Origin: Halohasta litorea
Lineage (GTDB): Archaea > Halobacteriota > Halobacteria > Halobacteriales > Haloferacaceae
DNA: 37,883 nucleotides
Direction: 5' to 3'
Assembly (NCBI RefSeq): GCF_024494645.1
Contig: NZ_JANHDJ010000013.1
Location: 1-37,883, forward strand
Shown: positions 25,187 through 33,796 of the stretch, piece by piece
Layout of the letters: the number at the start of each line of letters is the position of its first letter
Position numbering within the stretch: position 1 is the stretch's first letter
The notes under the pieces: model-generated
Seen by the model: only the letters and a program-made list of their open reading frames with translations
Databases searched by the model: none
What the model was told of the DNA's origin: nothing
Position numbers and translations under genes: made by a program

Positions 25187-26656
25187 TTAGTTGAATAGTT
25201 GGCGCATCATCGGATGCATTTCCATCAGTTGTTCTTCAGCTATTTCTTCGTACAGTTTGTACGTGATACTCACCGTGAGCAGTAATGAGGTGCCGGAGAC
25301 ACCGCCGATAGTTCCGAGCATATTAGCGAGCACCGCGAGCAGTCCGACGAGGGCTCCGCCAAGTACTGCGACTTGTGGAATGTATCGTTCAAGAACCTTC
25401 TCGACTACTTGTGGGTTCTGACGGAAGCCAGGAATCTGCATGCCGGAACCAAGTATCTGGTTCGCAGTCGCCTCCGGACCCATATCGGCGGTCTCGACCC
25501 AGAAGATCGAGAATATCGCCCCGCCGATAAGCATAATTGCCAGATCTATCGAAACGCGAAGCATGATCTGCCACGGTTCGTGACCACCAACACCACCGGC
25601 CCACCACATCCACTGACTCGGGGTTTGGATCGGATTAACGTAGTAGAACAGCCCGTCGATGACCTGTCCATTCGAGTTGTACTCTCCAAGCCACATCGGC
25701 ATCGTCTCGCCCAGTTGGCTCGACAGAATGCGTCCAATAAACTGGATATTTGACTGAATCGCTCGGACAAAGATCATCGGCATCACGCTTGCGTAGATGA
25801 GTTTCACCGGGAACCGCCCGCGGCCACCCTTCACCCGACTGTGTGAAAGCGGGATCTCGACCCGGACGCTCTCCGCATAGACGACGATAGCGAAGATGAG
25901 TAGTGTCGTGAACAACGGAAGCAAGCTTCCGCCACCGAACAGCAGTGATTGGATCCACGTCATTGATAACGGAGCCCCAAGCGGAATATCTCCGAGAATG
26001 ATCTTAACCCAGAAAGTGAGAATGCCGTTTTGTTGGCCCGCCAGGCCCGGCACCGCGACGAGGCCACCGACGAGTTTCTGACTGACACCGGCGACGATGA
26101 ACAGGCCGACGCCGCTGCCGACACCCCATTTGCTGATTATCTCGTCCATGAAGAGGATCAGCACCCCGCCGACGGCGATCTGTGCGAAGATGAGCCACTT
26201 AACTGCCACGAGGGGAACGCCAAGTGCCTGTGCGACCTGCGGATTCGCTGGGAGGAACCCACCGGCAAACACCATCGGAAGACCGGTGAGGAAGATCATC
26301 AGCACAACCAAGAGCTTCTGGAGTCCCTGATAGAGGATTTGGTCACGTGGGTCCGAGGTGTCGAGTCCCAAGAGGTTCGCCCCGCTGAGCAGTTGGAGGA
26401 CGATGCTCGCGGTCACGATGGGACCGATCCCGAGATGCAACAGGGTGCCCTGACCGCCCGCGAGGATCGACCGGAACTGACCGAAAACGTCACTCCCCTG
26501 GTTCGCGCCGAAAAGGTAGACGTTCGAAAGGAAGAAATACAGCAGCAAGGTTCCGGCGGTCCATGCGAGTTTACGCCGGAACGACACGTGCTTGTCAGGG
26601 CGCGCGACGACCGGCATCCGTGTGAGGATCGGCTCGGCAGCCGTCTTCCAGCTCAC
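25187..26656 (-). CDS. secY: Preprotein translocase subunit SecY
   Basis: This 489-residue central channel of the Sec translocon has ten membrane segments. Recognisable parts are the N-terminal SWKTAAEPILTRMPVVARP, the plug region after TM1, RVEIPLSHSRVKGGRGRFPV in the large cytosolic loop between TM6 and TM7, and the C-terminal EEQLMEMHPMMRQLFN. The GTG at 26656 is chosen as start: GGAGGTG (plus strand 26661-26667) is a strong Shine-Dalgarno site, and the family start WKxAAEPxLTRMP follows at once. The usual neighbours (ribosomal protein genes before, adk after) are missing, so this is probably an additional copy. A frameshifted membrane protein gene lies just upstream, and a palindrome copy follows its stop. 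Confidence 0.95.
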   Translation of the reverse strand: MSWKTAAEPILTRMPVVARPDKHVSFRRKLAWTAGTLLLYFFLSNVYLFGANQGSDVFGQFRSILAGGQGTLLHLGIGPIVTASIVLQLLSGANLLGLDTSDPRDQILYQGLQKLLVVLMIFLTGLPMVFAGGFLPANPQVAQALGVPLVAVKWLIFAQIAVGGVLILFMDEIISKWGVGSGVGLFIVAGVSQKLVGGLVAVPGLAGQQNGILTFWVKIILGDIPLGAPLSMTWIQSLLFGGGSLLPLFTTLLIFAIVVYAESVRVEIPLSHSRVKGGRGRFPVKLIYASVMPMIFVRAIQSNIQFIGRILSSQLGETMPMWLGEYNSNGQVIDGLFYYVNPIQTPSQWMWWAGGVGGHEPWQIMLRVSIDLAIMLIGGAIFSIFWVETADMGPEATANQILGSGMQIPGFRQNPQVVEKVLERYIPQVAVLGGALVGLLAVLANMLGTIGGVSGTSLLLTVSITYKLYEEIAEEQLMEMHPMMRQLFN

Positions 26657-26741
26657 GGACCCACCTCCAAGGAGCGCGCTGGTCGGCAACAGTGCAGGTC
26701 GACGAACCGGCTGACTGCGACAGTAGTGTACATGCTTTGGG

Positions 26742-27589
26742 TCAGAGCCACTGCTCAGGCTGCGTCGCTGCGGTCGACACGAAGCGGCCGCTATCGACCC
26801 GGTAAGACGAGTCGTTCGGCTCCGTATCGCCGACCGTCGAGACAGCCGAGTAGGCTTCGCGTGAAAGTTCAGCACCGGGAGCAAAAAACACTACTGATTC
26901 GAATACTGGAGCATCTCCTCGGGCGGCACTGCATCGACGACTCGAAGCGGGTGGCGGCGGCCTGCCCGGTCGAACACCGACACGGAGTCCGTCTCCCACG
27001 GCGGCACCGCCACAAACACGACTTCACTCAGGTCATCACGTTTGGTGAGCTGCGGCCCGGACTGCGGATGGGTCAAGAACCGCCCATGGGTACGCCCGGC
27101 GGGGACGTGGAGGTCGACGCCGAAGACGCTGCCGACGGCGTTCGGCTCACGCGGGAGATACAGATGGGTAAACACCGGCATCGAACTGGCAGCATCCACC
27201 GGGGCGTTGAGTCGGTCTGCGGGGGTGGTCGCCAGTCGCATCGAGAGTGTCTCGGGCTCGGCCTCCGCAGCGTACTCGAGCAGCGCATCTAAAAGCGGCC
27301 GCGTGACGAACACTGGCCACCGCGTGTCGGTTCCGACCGGTGTGTGGTCTATCGCCTCGGTCGCCGACGACGAGCCGGGAGCGATGCGGTCGCCGAGGAC
27401 GGCCCCGGCGACCGCACCCATGCCGAGGAGTTCGAGATCCAGATCGATCCCCACACCCAGCCCCGACAGCGGTATCTCCGGGAGCAGATCCAAGACGATT
27501 CCCACTGTGCCGAACCCAACGATGAGCACTCCGAGAACGAAGACGGCAGCCCATCGAGTCGACTCGAACCGGTTGCTGACAGCGTACAT
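26742..27589 (-). pseudogene. Membrane protein of unknown function, frameshifted
   Basis: The first 232 codons (27589-26891) give two membrane segments (about 13-35 and 52-66) and a soluble domain containing PVFVTRPLLDALLEYAAEAE and a repeated acidic pattern. The frame stops after EEMLQYSNQ. The next frame continues at that point as FESVVFFAPGAELSREAYS and runs another 50 codons to TGA at 26742-26744. That tail has the strong GC3 pattern of a real coding sequence. A single-base change near 26905 would join them into a protein of about 281 residues ending 85 bp before the secY start. No family is recognised. A sequencing error is possible. Confidence 0.65.
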
Positions 27590-27766
27590 ACTGCCGCCTT
27601 CACCGCGAGGGTGTTATGTGTTCCTTTTCGAACTGACTTCCGCGGAACGAGCCGTCGACACTCCCGTGAAAGGAGCCGCTGTCGACGATGCACCCAAGCC
27701 CGCGATGGGACACCCAAGTCGGCGCGGGGGCATCGTAGTCGACTGGGTGGGGGAGAAACGAAAATC

Positions 27767-27789
27767 TAACAATCACTTAGTGGTTGTTA
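27767..27789. repeat. 23-bp palindrome, copy 3
   Basis: Arms TAACAATCACT and AGTGGTTGTTA around a central T. It lies in the divergent gap between the frameshifted membrane protein gene (start 27589) and rdfA (start 27873), about 85 bp before the rdfA ATG. Confidence 0.8.
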
Positions 27790-27872
27790 CAAAGAGGATC
27801 GGGGGGACGATATCGGCGGTCACGGCACCGTGAACCACCGGATCAGAGGATACCCTTAAGAGCCCGTGACTC

Positions 27873-28637
27873 ATGAATATGGCAAGAACAATGGGTTGCA
27901 AAGTCGACCGTCTCACGGACCGCTACGAACTCACCCCGCCTCGCTCCGAGGACGACTCTATCCACGCGTATCTGCAACGACGCTGGACGGGGGTCGACGG
28001 ACGGGAGCCGGAGGGATACAAATCGCTCACCCAGTGGTTCAACAAGCGACTGCTCGCCCGGATCTACGAGACCCACGGCCGCGATACGGTGGCGGCCCAT
28101 CTCGACACCGAGTACGAACTCATCACGGGCGACGACACAGTCGACCGCGACGAGCTCGCAGCAGATCTCACGACCGACGGGTTGGAGATCGATGAGCTCG
28201 CTGGCGAACTCATCTCGTGGAGTACGATGCGACACCACCTCAAGGGGTGTCTCGACGCCGAAAAGGAGGTCCCATCGGCTTCGACAGACTGGGAGCAGAA
28301 CACCGTATCGAGGGCGAAACAGCAGACCGCAGCGAAGGCCCAGTCGGTGCTTTCGTCGCTCACCTCGAAGGATCGACTCCCGGATGCCGACCGAGCCGAG
28401 GTCGACGTGCAGGTCAAACTGGGCTGTCCGGACTGCTCGGTCCGCGTCCCCTTCGAGGACGCGGTCGAACGGGGCTACGTCTGCGAAACTCACTTCGAGG
28501 AACGCACCGAGTCCGTCACCGACCGGCTCCGGACGAAGCTGTCGGCGCTCACCGTCCCCGTTCCGGTCGTCGAAGCAGCCCAAACGCTCTTGCTCGAAGA
28601 TCCGTATCTCTTCGAGGCAGCACTGGCAGGTGTCTAG
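27873..28637 (+). CDS. rdfA: Rod-determining factor RdfA
   Basis: This 254-residue protein belongs to the haloarchaeal family linked to the rod cell shape. The family opening MGCKVDRL is found at residue 7, so the ATG at 27891 is an alternative start. A helical N-terminal domain is followed by a zinc-finger-like part, CPDCSVRVPFEDAVERGYVC (about 184-203), with CETH as the last ligand. The C-terminus is helical. The SMC-related gene starts two bases after its stop, and the two genes form a pair in many haloarchaea. The gene is downstream of palindrome copy 3. Confidence 0.85.
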   Translation: MNMARTMGCKVDRLTDRYELTPPRSEDDSIHAYLQRRWTGVDGREPEGYKSLTQWFNKRLLARIYETHGRDTVAAHLDTEYELITGDDTVDRDELAADLTTDGLEIDELAGELISWSTMRHHLKGCLDAEKEVPSASTDWEQNTVSRAKQQTAAKAQSVLSSLTSKDRLPDADRAEVDVQVKLGCPDCSVRVPFEDAVERGYVCETHFEERTESVTDRLRTKLSALTVPVPVVEAAQTLLLEDPYLFEAALAGV

Positions 28638-28639
28638 TC

Positions 28640-30427
28640 GTGAGCTGGCATCTAAGCTTAGAGAACATCGCCGGGATACAGTCGGCTGCGGCCACCCTCG
28701 AACCGGGTGTCAACGCGGTTCGGGCGAGCAACTGGCAGGGCAAATCGAGTTTTCTCGCGGGGATCGAAACCGTCTTCGGAACGGCAACGCCGCTCACCGA
28801 GGGCCGTGAGACGGGACGAGCAACCATCGAGACCGACGACCGAGCGGTGGCCGTCGAACTCGACCGAACCGACGGTGTCGTGCGGTCGACGGGCGAGCCC
28901 CTTCTCGCCGACGAGTACGACCGCGTGTGTGCAGCCCTCTTTGCGTTTCTCGGCGAGGACAACGAAATCCGGCAGGCGGTTCAGCAGGGTGAGGACCTCG
29001 AAGCACTGCTGACCCGCCCGCTCGACTTCGAGGATATCGAATCTCGGATCGCGTCCCTCCGTCGGGAACGCGACCGGATCGAACGGGAACTCGAAGCGGC
29101 GACCACAGCAGCCGACCGCCTCCCACAGCGGCAGGAACGGGTTACCAGCCTCGAATCCGAGCTCGACGAGTTGCGGGCCGAACGGTCGACGCTCGATACC
29201 GACGAGACGGCCGCCGAAGAGACGCAGCGAGAGGCGTTGAGCGACCTTCAGGCCGAACGGGACCGGGTGACGACGCGCATCGAGCGGCTGGAATCGACGG
29301 TCGACCGGGTCCAAAACCGGCTTACGGACCGGCGGCACGACCTCGAAGAACTCACCGTTCCGGATCACGACGATGTCACAGCTGAACTGGAATCGCTCCG
29401 CGATGATCTCCGAGAGATCGAACGCGACAGGGAACTCTTACAGTCGGTGTTTGAGGCGAACAGACGTATCGTCGACGAGGAACGGACGGAGCTCCTGACG
29501 GAGGTCTCCCACGACATGCTGTCGGACACGTTGGCATGTTGGGTCTGTGGCCAAGAGGCGACACGGGATACTATCGAGGTGCAACTCGACGCCCTCGATA
29601 GCCGGATCTCGGAACTGGGTGCCACTGCCAGAGCCCAACGTGAGCGCGTCGACACACTCGAAGCCAAACGTGACGAGGCTACCCAAGCCGAACGTCGAAC
29701 GGCCGATCTCGAAAGCGAGATTGCCGACCTCGAAGCCAAACTCGCCGAAACCGAACAGTCGCTGGCCGAATCGAGGGAGAAACGCGAGGATTTGACCGCC
29801 CGGATCGACGACCTCGACGAGGACGTCGCCGCCACCAAGGACCGGCTCACCGAACTCGAAAGTGAGATCAAGTACACCGAAGCCGAGTTGGCCGACGCCC
29901 GCGAGGAACTCACGAAGGCCGAACAGCAGGCCGACAGGCGGGAGCCGCTTCGGGAGGACTACGAGTCGCTGTCGGCGGAGATCACCGAGCTTCGAGACCG
30001 GAAAGAGACTGTCAAACGCCGGACGCGGGAGGCGTTTTCGGCGGCGATGGACGACCTGCTCGAACGCTTCGAGACCGGCTTCGAGACGGCCAGACTCACC
30101 CCTACCTTCGAACTCGTCGTTGCCCGCGAGGGCCGCCAAGCGCCTCTCGATGCGTTGAGTGAGGGCGAGCGTGAGCTACTCGGATTCGTCGCCGCACTCG
30201 CTGGCCACGAGGCCTTTGACGTCGGCGAACGTGTCCCCGTCATGCTCCTGGATGAACTCGGCGGGCTCGCCAGCGACAACCTCGAAGTACTGGTCGCGTA
30301 TCTCGCCGACCGGACGCCGTACCTCGTTTTGACGGCCTACCCCGAACACGCTGACTTCGACGCCAACGAGCTTTCGCCGACCGACTGGCAGGTCATCTCT
30401 CGTGACGCGGACCTCCGGGCGTCATAG
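28640..30427 (+). CDS. Archaea-specific SMC-related / Rad50-like protein
   Basis: This 595-residue ABC-type ATPase has the layout of Rad50 and SMC proteins. The N-terminal Walker A is ASNWQGKSS (Lys35). Two long coiled coils (about 140-290 and 310-490) flank a zinc-hook motif, CWVC (300-303). The C-terminal half has the signature LSEGERELLGFVAAL and Walker B VPVMLLDE. Start: the GTG at 28640, two bases after the rdfA stop, opens with SWHLSLENIAGI as in the family. The upstream part of the frame lies inside rdfA. It probably dimerises through the hook and acts on DNA together with RdfA. That partnership is inferred from gene pairing. Confidence 0.9.
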   Translation: MSWHLSLENIAGIQSAAATLEPGVNAVRASNWQGKSSFLAGIETVFGTATPLTEGRETGRATIETDDRAVAVELDRTDGVVRSTGEPLLADEYDRVCAALFAFLGEDNEIRQAVQQGEDLEALLTRPLDFEDIESRIASLRRERDRIERELEAATTAADRLPQRQERVTSLESELDELRAERSTLDTDETAAEETQREALSDLQAERDRVTTRIERLESTVDRVQNRLTDRRHDLEELTVPDHDDVTAELESLRDDLREIERDRELLQSVFEANRRIVDEERTELLTEVSHDMLSDTLACWVCGQEATRDTIEVQLDALDSRISELGATARAQRERVDTLEAKRDEATQAERRTADLESEIADLEAKLAETEQSLAESREKREDLTARIDDLDEDVAATKDRLTELESEIKYTEAELADAREELTKAEQQADRREPLREDYESLSAEITELRDRKETVKRRTREAFSAAMDDLLERFETGFETARLTPTFELVVAREGRQAPLDALSEGERELLGFVAALAGHEAFDVGERVPVMLLDELGGLASDNLEVLVAYLADRTPYLVLTAYPEHADFDANELSPTDWQVISRDADLRAS

Positions 30428-30497
30428 CCAGTCGACAGGCCAGACAGCTATCAGTTTCCCGATACAGTTTTGTGTTCTGAAAGGTAACCCTGAGATA

Positions 30498-30716
30498 ATG
30501 AGCCACTTTACCGACCAGCATCGCAAAGGTGTCGCTGCGTTTACCAAAAGCCTCGAACACAAACGGGTGAGCTGTACTAACTGTGGGTTCGAAGCCCGCG
30601 TCCTCCACGACGACTGGAAGACGCACGTCGAAACCGACCCGAAGACGGGACACATCCTCTACAGGCTCACCTGTCCGGACTGTCGGTCGGAGCGCGTAGT
30701 CGACATCGACATCTGA
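30498..30716 (+). CDS. Small zinc-finger protein (HVO_0649-like)
   Basis: This 72-residue protein has two CxxC pairs (CTNCGFEARV and CPDCRSERV) that would bind one zinc ion. Between them lies a stretch rich in His, Asp and Lys. The ATG at 30498 (MSHFTDQHRKG) is chosen; the longer frame from 30402 overlaps the end of the SMC-related gene and has no family sequence. Small proteins of this type are common in haloarchaea and often regulatory. The specific role is unknown. Confidence 0.8.
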   Translation: MSHFTDQHRKGVAAFTKSLEHKRVSCTNCGFEARVLHDDWKTHVETDPKTGHILYRLTCPDCRSERVVDIDI

Positions 30717-30780
30717 TCGGGACGGGTCGTGTGAGTGAGCCAGCACGTTTCCGCGGTCGCCCAGCTGCTGCACTGTTCGC

Positions 30781-31530
30781 CTACGCCTCGGTCTGCGGGA
30801 CGGCGAGCCCCCCGACGACGAACAGGAGGCCCGCAAGGGCGGCGAGCACGAGCAGCTCCCTCGTGGCAGGGGCCCGGAGGTACGTCACAGCCCGGACCCC
30901 CCGAGCGAAGTAGGTCAGCGGTGACAGCGCGACGAGCGGTCGGAACCACGCCGGGAGCAGCTCCGGTGCGACGAACGTCTCCGAGAGGAACACCATCGGG
31001 AGCGCGACGGCGTTGCTCGCGGCGACGACCCCGTCTTGGGAGTCGGCGACCCGCCCGAGAACGGCCCCGAGGCCACAGAAGACAACGACCGCGAGAACGA
31101 CGAACGGTACCACCAGCGGGACGAAGACGGTCGTGGCGTCGGTTAGTACCGACAGGGCCGCGAGGACCACCACGCTCGCCGCGAGGATGATACCGGCGTT
31201 GACGACGATGTGCGCCGCGAGCCACTCGAAGCGGTTCAGCGGTGTCGTGGCCAGTTTCTCGAACCGTCGACCGTCGCGGTGGCGGGCGATACTGCTGCCG
31301 ACCCGTGTCAGCGGCGTAAACAGGACGATCACCGACAGGTAGCCGGGGACGTAGTAGCCCGTCGGGTGGCCGAACAGCCCGCTCCCGGTCGGATCCGCCC
31401 CCACGACCGCCCCGAAAATGCCGACCAGGATCAGCGGAAAGCCGAAGGTGAAAAACACCGCCGTCCGGCGGCGGAGGAACGACCGCGAGGCCGCACGGGC
31501 CTCGGCACCGATGCGGGCGATGGTGGTCAT
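30781..31530 (-). CDS. ABC-2 type transporter permease
   Basis: This 249-residue permease has six membrane segments, the usual form of the ABC-2 family. The ABC-2 core is visible in GRRFEKLATTPLNRFEWLAA, followed by three hydrophobic helices and a loop with LPAWFRPLVALSPLTYFARG. The start overlaps the ATPase gene by four bases (ATGA, 31527-31530), so the two are one unit. Substrate unknown; drug or lipid export is typical of the family. Because the partner ATPase is damaged, the pair is probably inactive unless another ATPase serves it. Confidence 0.88.
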   Translation of the reverse strand: MTTIARIGAEARAASRSFLRRRTAVFFTFGFPLILVGIFGAVVGADPTGSGLFGHPTGYYVPGYLSVIVLFTPLTRVGSSIARHRDGRRFEKLATTPLNRFEWLAAHIVVNAGIILAASVVVLAALSVLTDATTVFVPLVVPFVVLAVVVFCGLGAVLGRVADSQDGVVAASNAVALPMVFLSETFVAPELLPAWFRPLVALSPLTYFARGVRAVTYLRAPATRELLVLAALAGLLFVVGGLAVPQTEA

Positions 31531-32417
31531 CGACTAGCCTCCGAGCCCGGGACCGAGTTACCGGCGGTCGCCCGTGGTCCCGGCCGTGCCTTCGAGCCGG
31601 TCTCGGCGTCGGTCAGGGAGAGATACACGTCTTCGAGGGTGGGTTCGGTCCACGACAGCGCGTCGTATTCGATGCCACAGTCCGAAAGCGCCCCGAGTAC
31701 CGATCCGATCTCGGTCGGGTCGACGTCGTGGACGACTACCCCCGTCTCGGTCGCGGCCGCAGCGACCGGCAGCGCCTCGGGATCGGTCGGGGGCTGACCC
31801 GCCGTTTCGATCTGGAGTCGGGTCCCACCGCCGTAGTCGTCGACGAGGTCGGTCGGCGTGCCGGTCGTGACGAGCCGCCCGTCGGCGAGCAGGCCGACGC
31901 GGTCGACGAGGGTTTCGGCCTCCGCCATGTAGTGGGTAGTCAGGAACACCGTCGTCCCGCTGGCGTCGAGGAAGAGTAGATCTGGATCATTCACGAGCGT
32001 GATGCCGACGCAGGCCCGCCGCTGTTGGACGCCCGAGAGGTTCGCATACCGGGTGTCGGCCGCCTCAACGAGCCCGACCTCGCCGAGGATCTCGTCGACG
32101 GGACGGGCGTCCTCGTAGAGCCCGGCGTAGTAGTCGAGGAGTTCCCGCGCCGACTGCCGCTTGGGTGGGGTAAATGACTGGGGGAGGAGGCCGATCTGTT
32201 CGTCGTCGACGTCGGGTGGCGTCGTCCCGAAGACGCTCACCGAGCCAGTATCCGGCTCGGTCGTCCCCGTCACCGCCCGGACCAGCGTGGTCTTCCCTGC
32301 ACCGTTGGGGCCGACGAGTCCGAACACGGTCCCCTCGGTGATCGACAACGAGACTTCATCGAGGGCGACGGTGTCTTCGTACTGTTTCGATATACCTTCG
32401 GCTGTGACAGCGGCCAT
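31527..32417 (-). pseudogene. ABC transporter ATPase with internal deletion of the catalytic region
   Basis: 296 residues. Walker A is GPNGAGKTT (36-44), and a Q-loop-like LLPQSF and a C-loop LSGVQQRR follow. Walker B LLFLD ends at Asp151 and continues directly as ASGTTVFLTTHYM. In working members the catalytic Glu, the EPT motif, the D-loop and about 20-30 residues of helix stand between LLFLD and the His-loop. They are absent here, so an in-frame deletion at about 31965 has removed the ATP-hydrolysis residues. The C-loop also has Val where the family has Gly (LSGGQ). The rest of the frame is normal. The protein may bind ATP but should not hydrolyse it. Confidence 0.85.
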
Positions 32418-32526
32418 CAGCTTCGAGTTACGGAGCGTGTGAAGTAAGCGGTTCGATTCTGCACTGTCACGAGACGAGCGGCGTCACGTCCGTGCTGTCG
32501 GCGAGCGCGTTGCATCGCCCGAACAG

Positions 32527-32549
32527 TGACAATCACTTAGTGGTTGTTA
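32527..32549. repeat. 23-bp palindrome, copy 4
   Basis: Arms TGACAATCACT and AGTGGTTGTTA around a central T. It lies in the divergent gap between the ABC ATPase (start 32417) and the DUF106 gene (start 32674), about 110-125 bp from each. Confidence 0.8.
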
Positions 32550-32673
32550 ACATCGCTCGGTAGCCACTGGCCGACCGATTGGTGGTGTCCAGAGCCTGAC
32601 GTCTCGGGACGGTCGTCGAACACGCGCGAACGGAAGCGTTGATAACTAACTAGCCGCTAGCTCCCGTCACGGA

Positions 32674-33588
32674 ATGACAGCCGACCAGCTAGAGGCACTT
32701 GTCGACAACCCAGCCACGCGGGAGGCACTCAGGGTCGTCATCGAGCGCACCGACGGTGGGAGCGAGGAAATCCAGTGGGACGACGTAAGCGACGTCCTCT
32801 CGAGCGGCCAGTGGGGCCAGTTGATCAGCCAGGAGGTCCTCGTGGGCACGAGCAGTGGATTCGCCCTGGCGAACCCCGACCGTGTCGGCGACATGCTCGC
32901 CGACGGGCCCGACGAGACCGATGCCAGCCACGCCAACGACGCCGATGAGGTTCATCCCGATACCATCGAGTCCGAATCGTGGACCCGCTACGACAAGCTG
33001 GCCGGTGTCATGTCGCTCGTCTTCATGGCAGGCTACTGGAACCCACAGGTCAGGAACGTCGTTGCATCGATCGACGACGTGTTGCTCGGGCCAGTGACCG
33101 ACGTCCTGCCGTTCTATGCCGTCATTCTGGGACTGGCGGTGCTCACCGGACTGTACTCCACGGTTCTCCAGGACCGACTGATGGACCACGAGGCCATGGC
33201 GGCCTACCGCGAGCGGATGGAGGAACTGAAACAGCGGCGCGAGGCGGCCAAAGAGCGAGGTGACGACGAGGCACTCGAAGCGATTCAGGAAGAACAGATG
33301 GAGGCCGCCGGGGACCAGTTGGGGATGTTCAAGCTTCAGTTCCGACCGATGGTCTGGATCATGCTCCTGACGATACCGGTCTTCCTGTGGCTCCGTTGGA
33401 AGGTCAGCGGCGGTCACCTCGGCAACACGGCCGGGATGGTCCTCCCGCTGGTGGGATCGGTCGGCTGGCAGGGCACTGTCGGCCCGATGCCGACCTGGAT
33501 CGTCTGGTACTTCCTCTGTTCGCTGGCGTCCCGACAGATCATCCAGAAGATGTTTGGTATCCAAACCTCCCCGTCTTCAGAGGGGTGA
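32674..33588 (+). CDS. DUF106 / YidC-Oxa1-superfamily membrane protein
   Basis: This 304-residue protein of the archaeal DUF106 family is related to YidC, Oxa1 and EMC3 membrane insertases. The N-terminal 100 residues are cytosolic and contain SSGQWGQLI and an acidic linker. Membrane segments lie at about 112-128, 145-163, 225-243 and 265-285. The cytosolic coiled coil between the second and third (YRERMEELKQRREAAKERGD) is the hallmark of the superfamily. On haloarchaeal chromosomes the gene usually sits next to secY and adk. Here it is alone but in the same window as an orphan secY. A palindrome copy lies upstream. Confidence 0.9.
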   Translation: MTADQLEALVDNPATREALRVVIERTDGGSEEIQWDDVSDVLSSGQWGQLISQEVLVGTSSGFALANPDRVGDMLADGPDETDASHANDADEVHPDTIESESWTRYDKLAGVMSLVFMAGYWNPQVRNVVASIDDVLLGPVTDVLPFYAVILGLAVLTGLYSTVLQDRLMDHEAMAAYRERMEELKQRREAAKERGDDEALEAIQEEQMEAAGDQLGMFKLQFRPMVWIMLLTIPVFLWLRWKVSGGHLGNTAGMVLPLVGSVGWQGTVGPMPTWIVWYFLCSLASRQIIQKMFGIQTSPSSEG

Positions 33589-33638
33589 CACGTTGACACA
33601 TCACAATTGATTTACCGAGGCATTGATCCTCTCTACGT

Positions 33639-33662
33639 GGCACGCCGTAGTTCCAGCGTGCC
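33639..33662. other. Hairpin in the DUF106 / APC permease gap
   Basis: GGCACGC (33639-33645) and GCGTGCC (33656-33662) form a perfect 7-bp stem with a 10-base loop. It lies about 50 bp after the DUF106 stop and 135 bp before the permease ATG, and may be a processing or termination structure. The rest of the gap shows nothing else clear. Confidence 0.35.
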
Positions 33663-33796
33663 GTCTCGACGACGGTTGCTCCGCTTGGCCACACTCCACC
33701 GTGGGCGCCTGTCGGTGAGGAAACCGTCATCGAGACTTGTTTTCGACCCGACAGCCGAGAACCAGACTTACGAGTGTGGACTCTGTAGGGAGCACA

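Noticed and set aside
26030-27292. 420-codon open frame on the plus strand
   Set aside because: It is antisense to secY and the gene before it. The product is rich in Arg, His, Asp and Gln without domains, a usual mirror of GC-rich haloarchaeal genes.
30659-31225. 188-codon open frame on the minus strand
   Set aside because: Shifted-frame shadow of the ABC permease, Arg-rich, no membrane segments.
33565-33595. IS200/605 left-end-like sequence at the end of the DUF106 gene
   Set aside because: It shares CGTCTTCAG with the left end at 8637-8646 and has a GGGG/CCCC pairing, but the stem is only 4 bp and no boundary GTCAA follows. Too weak to call.
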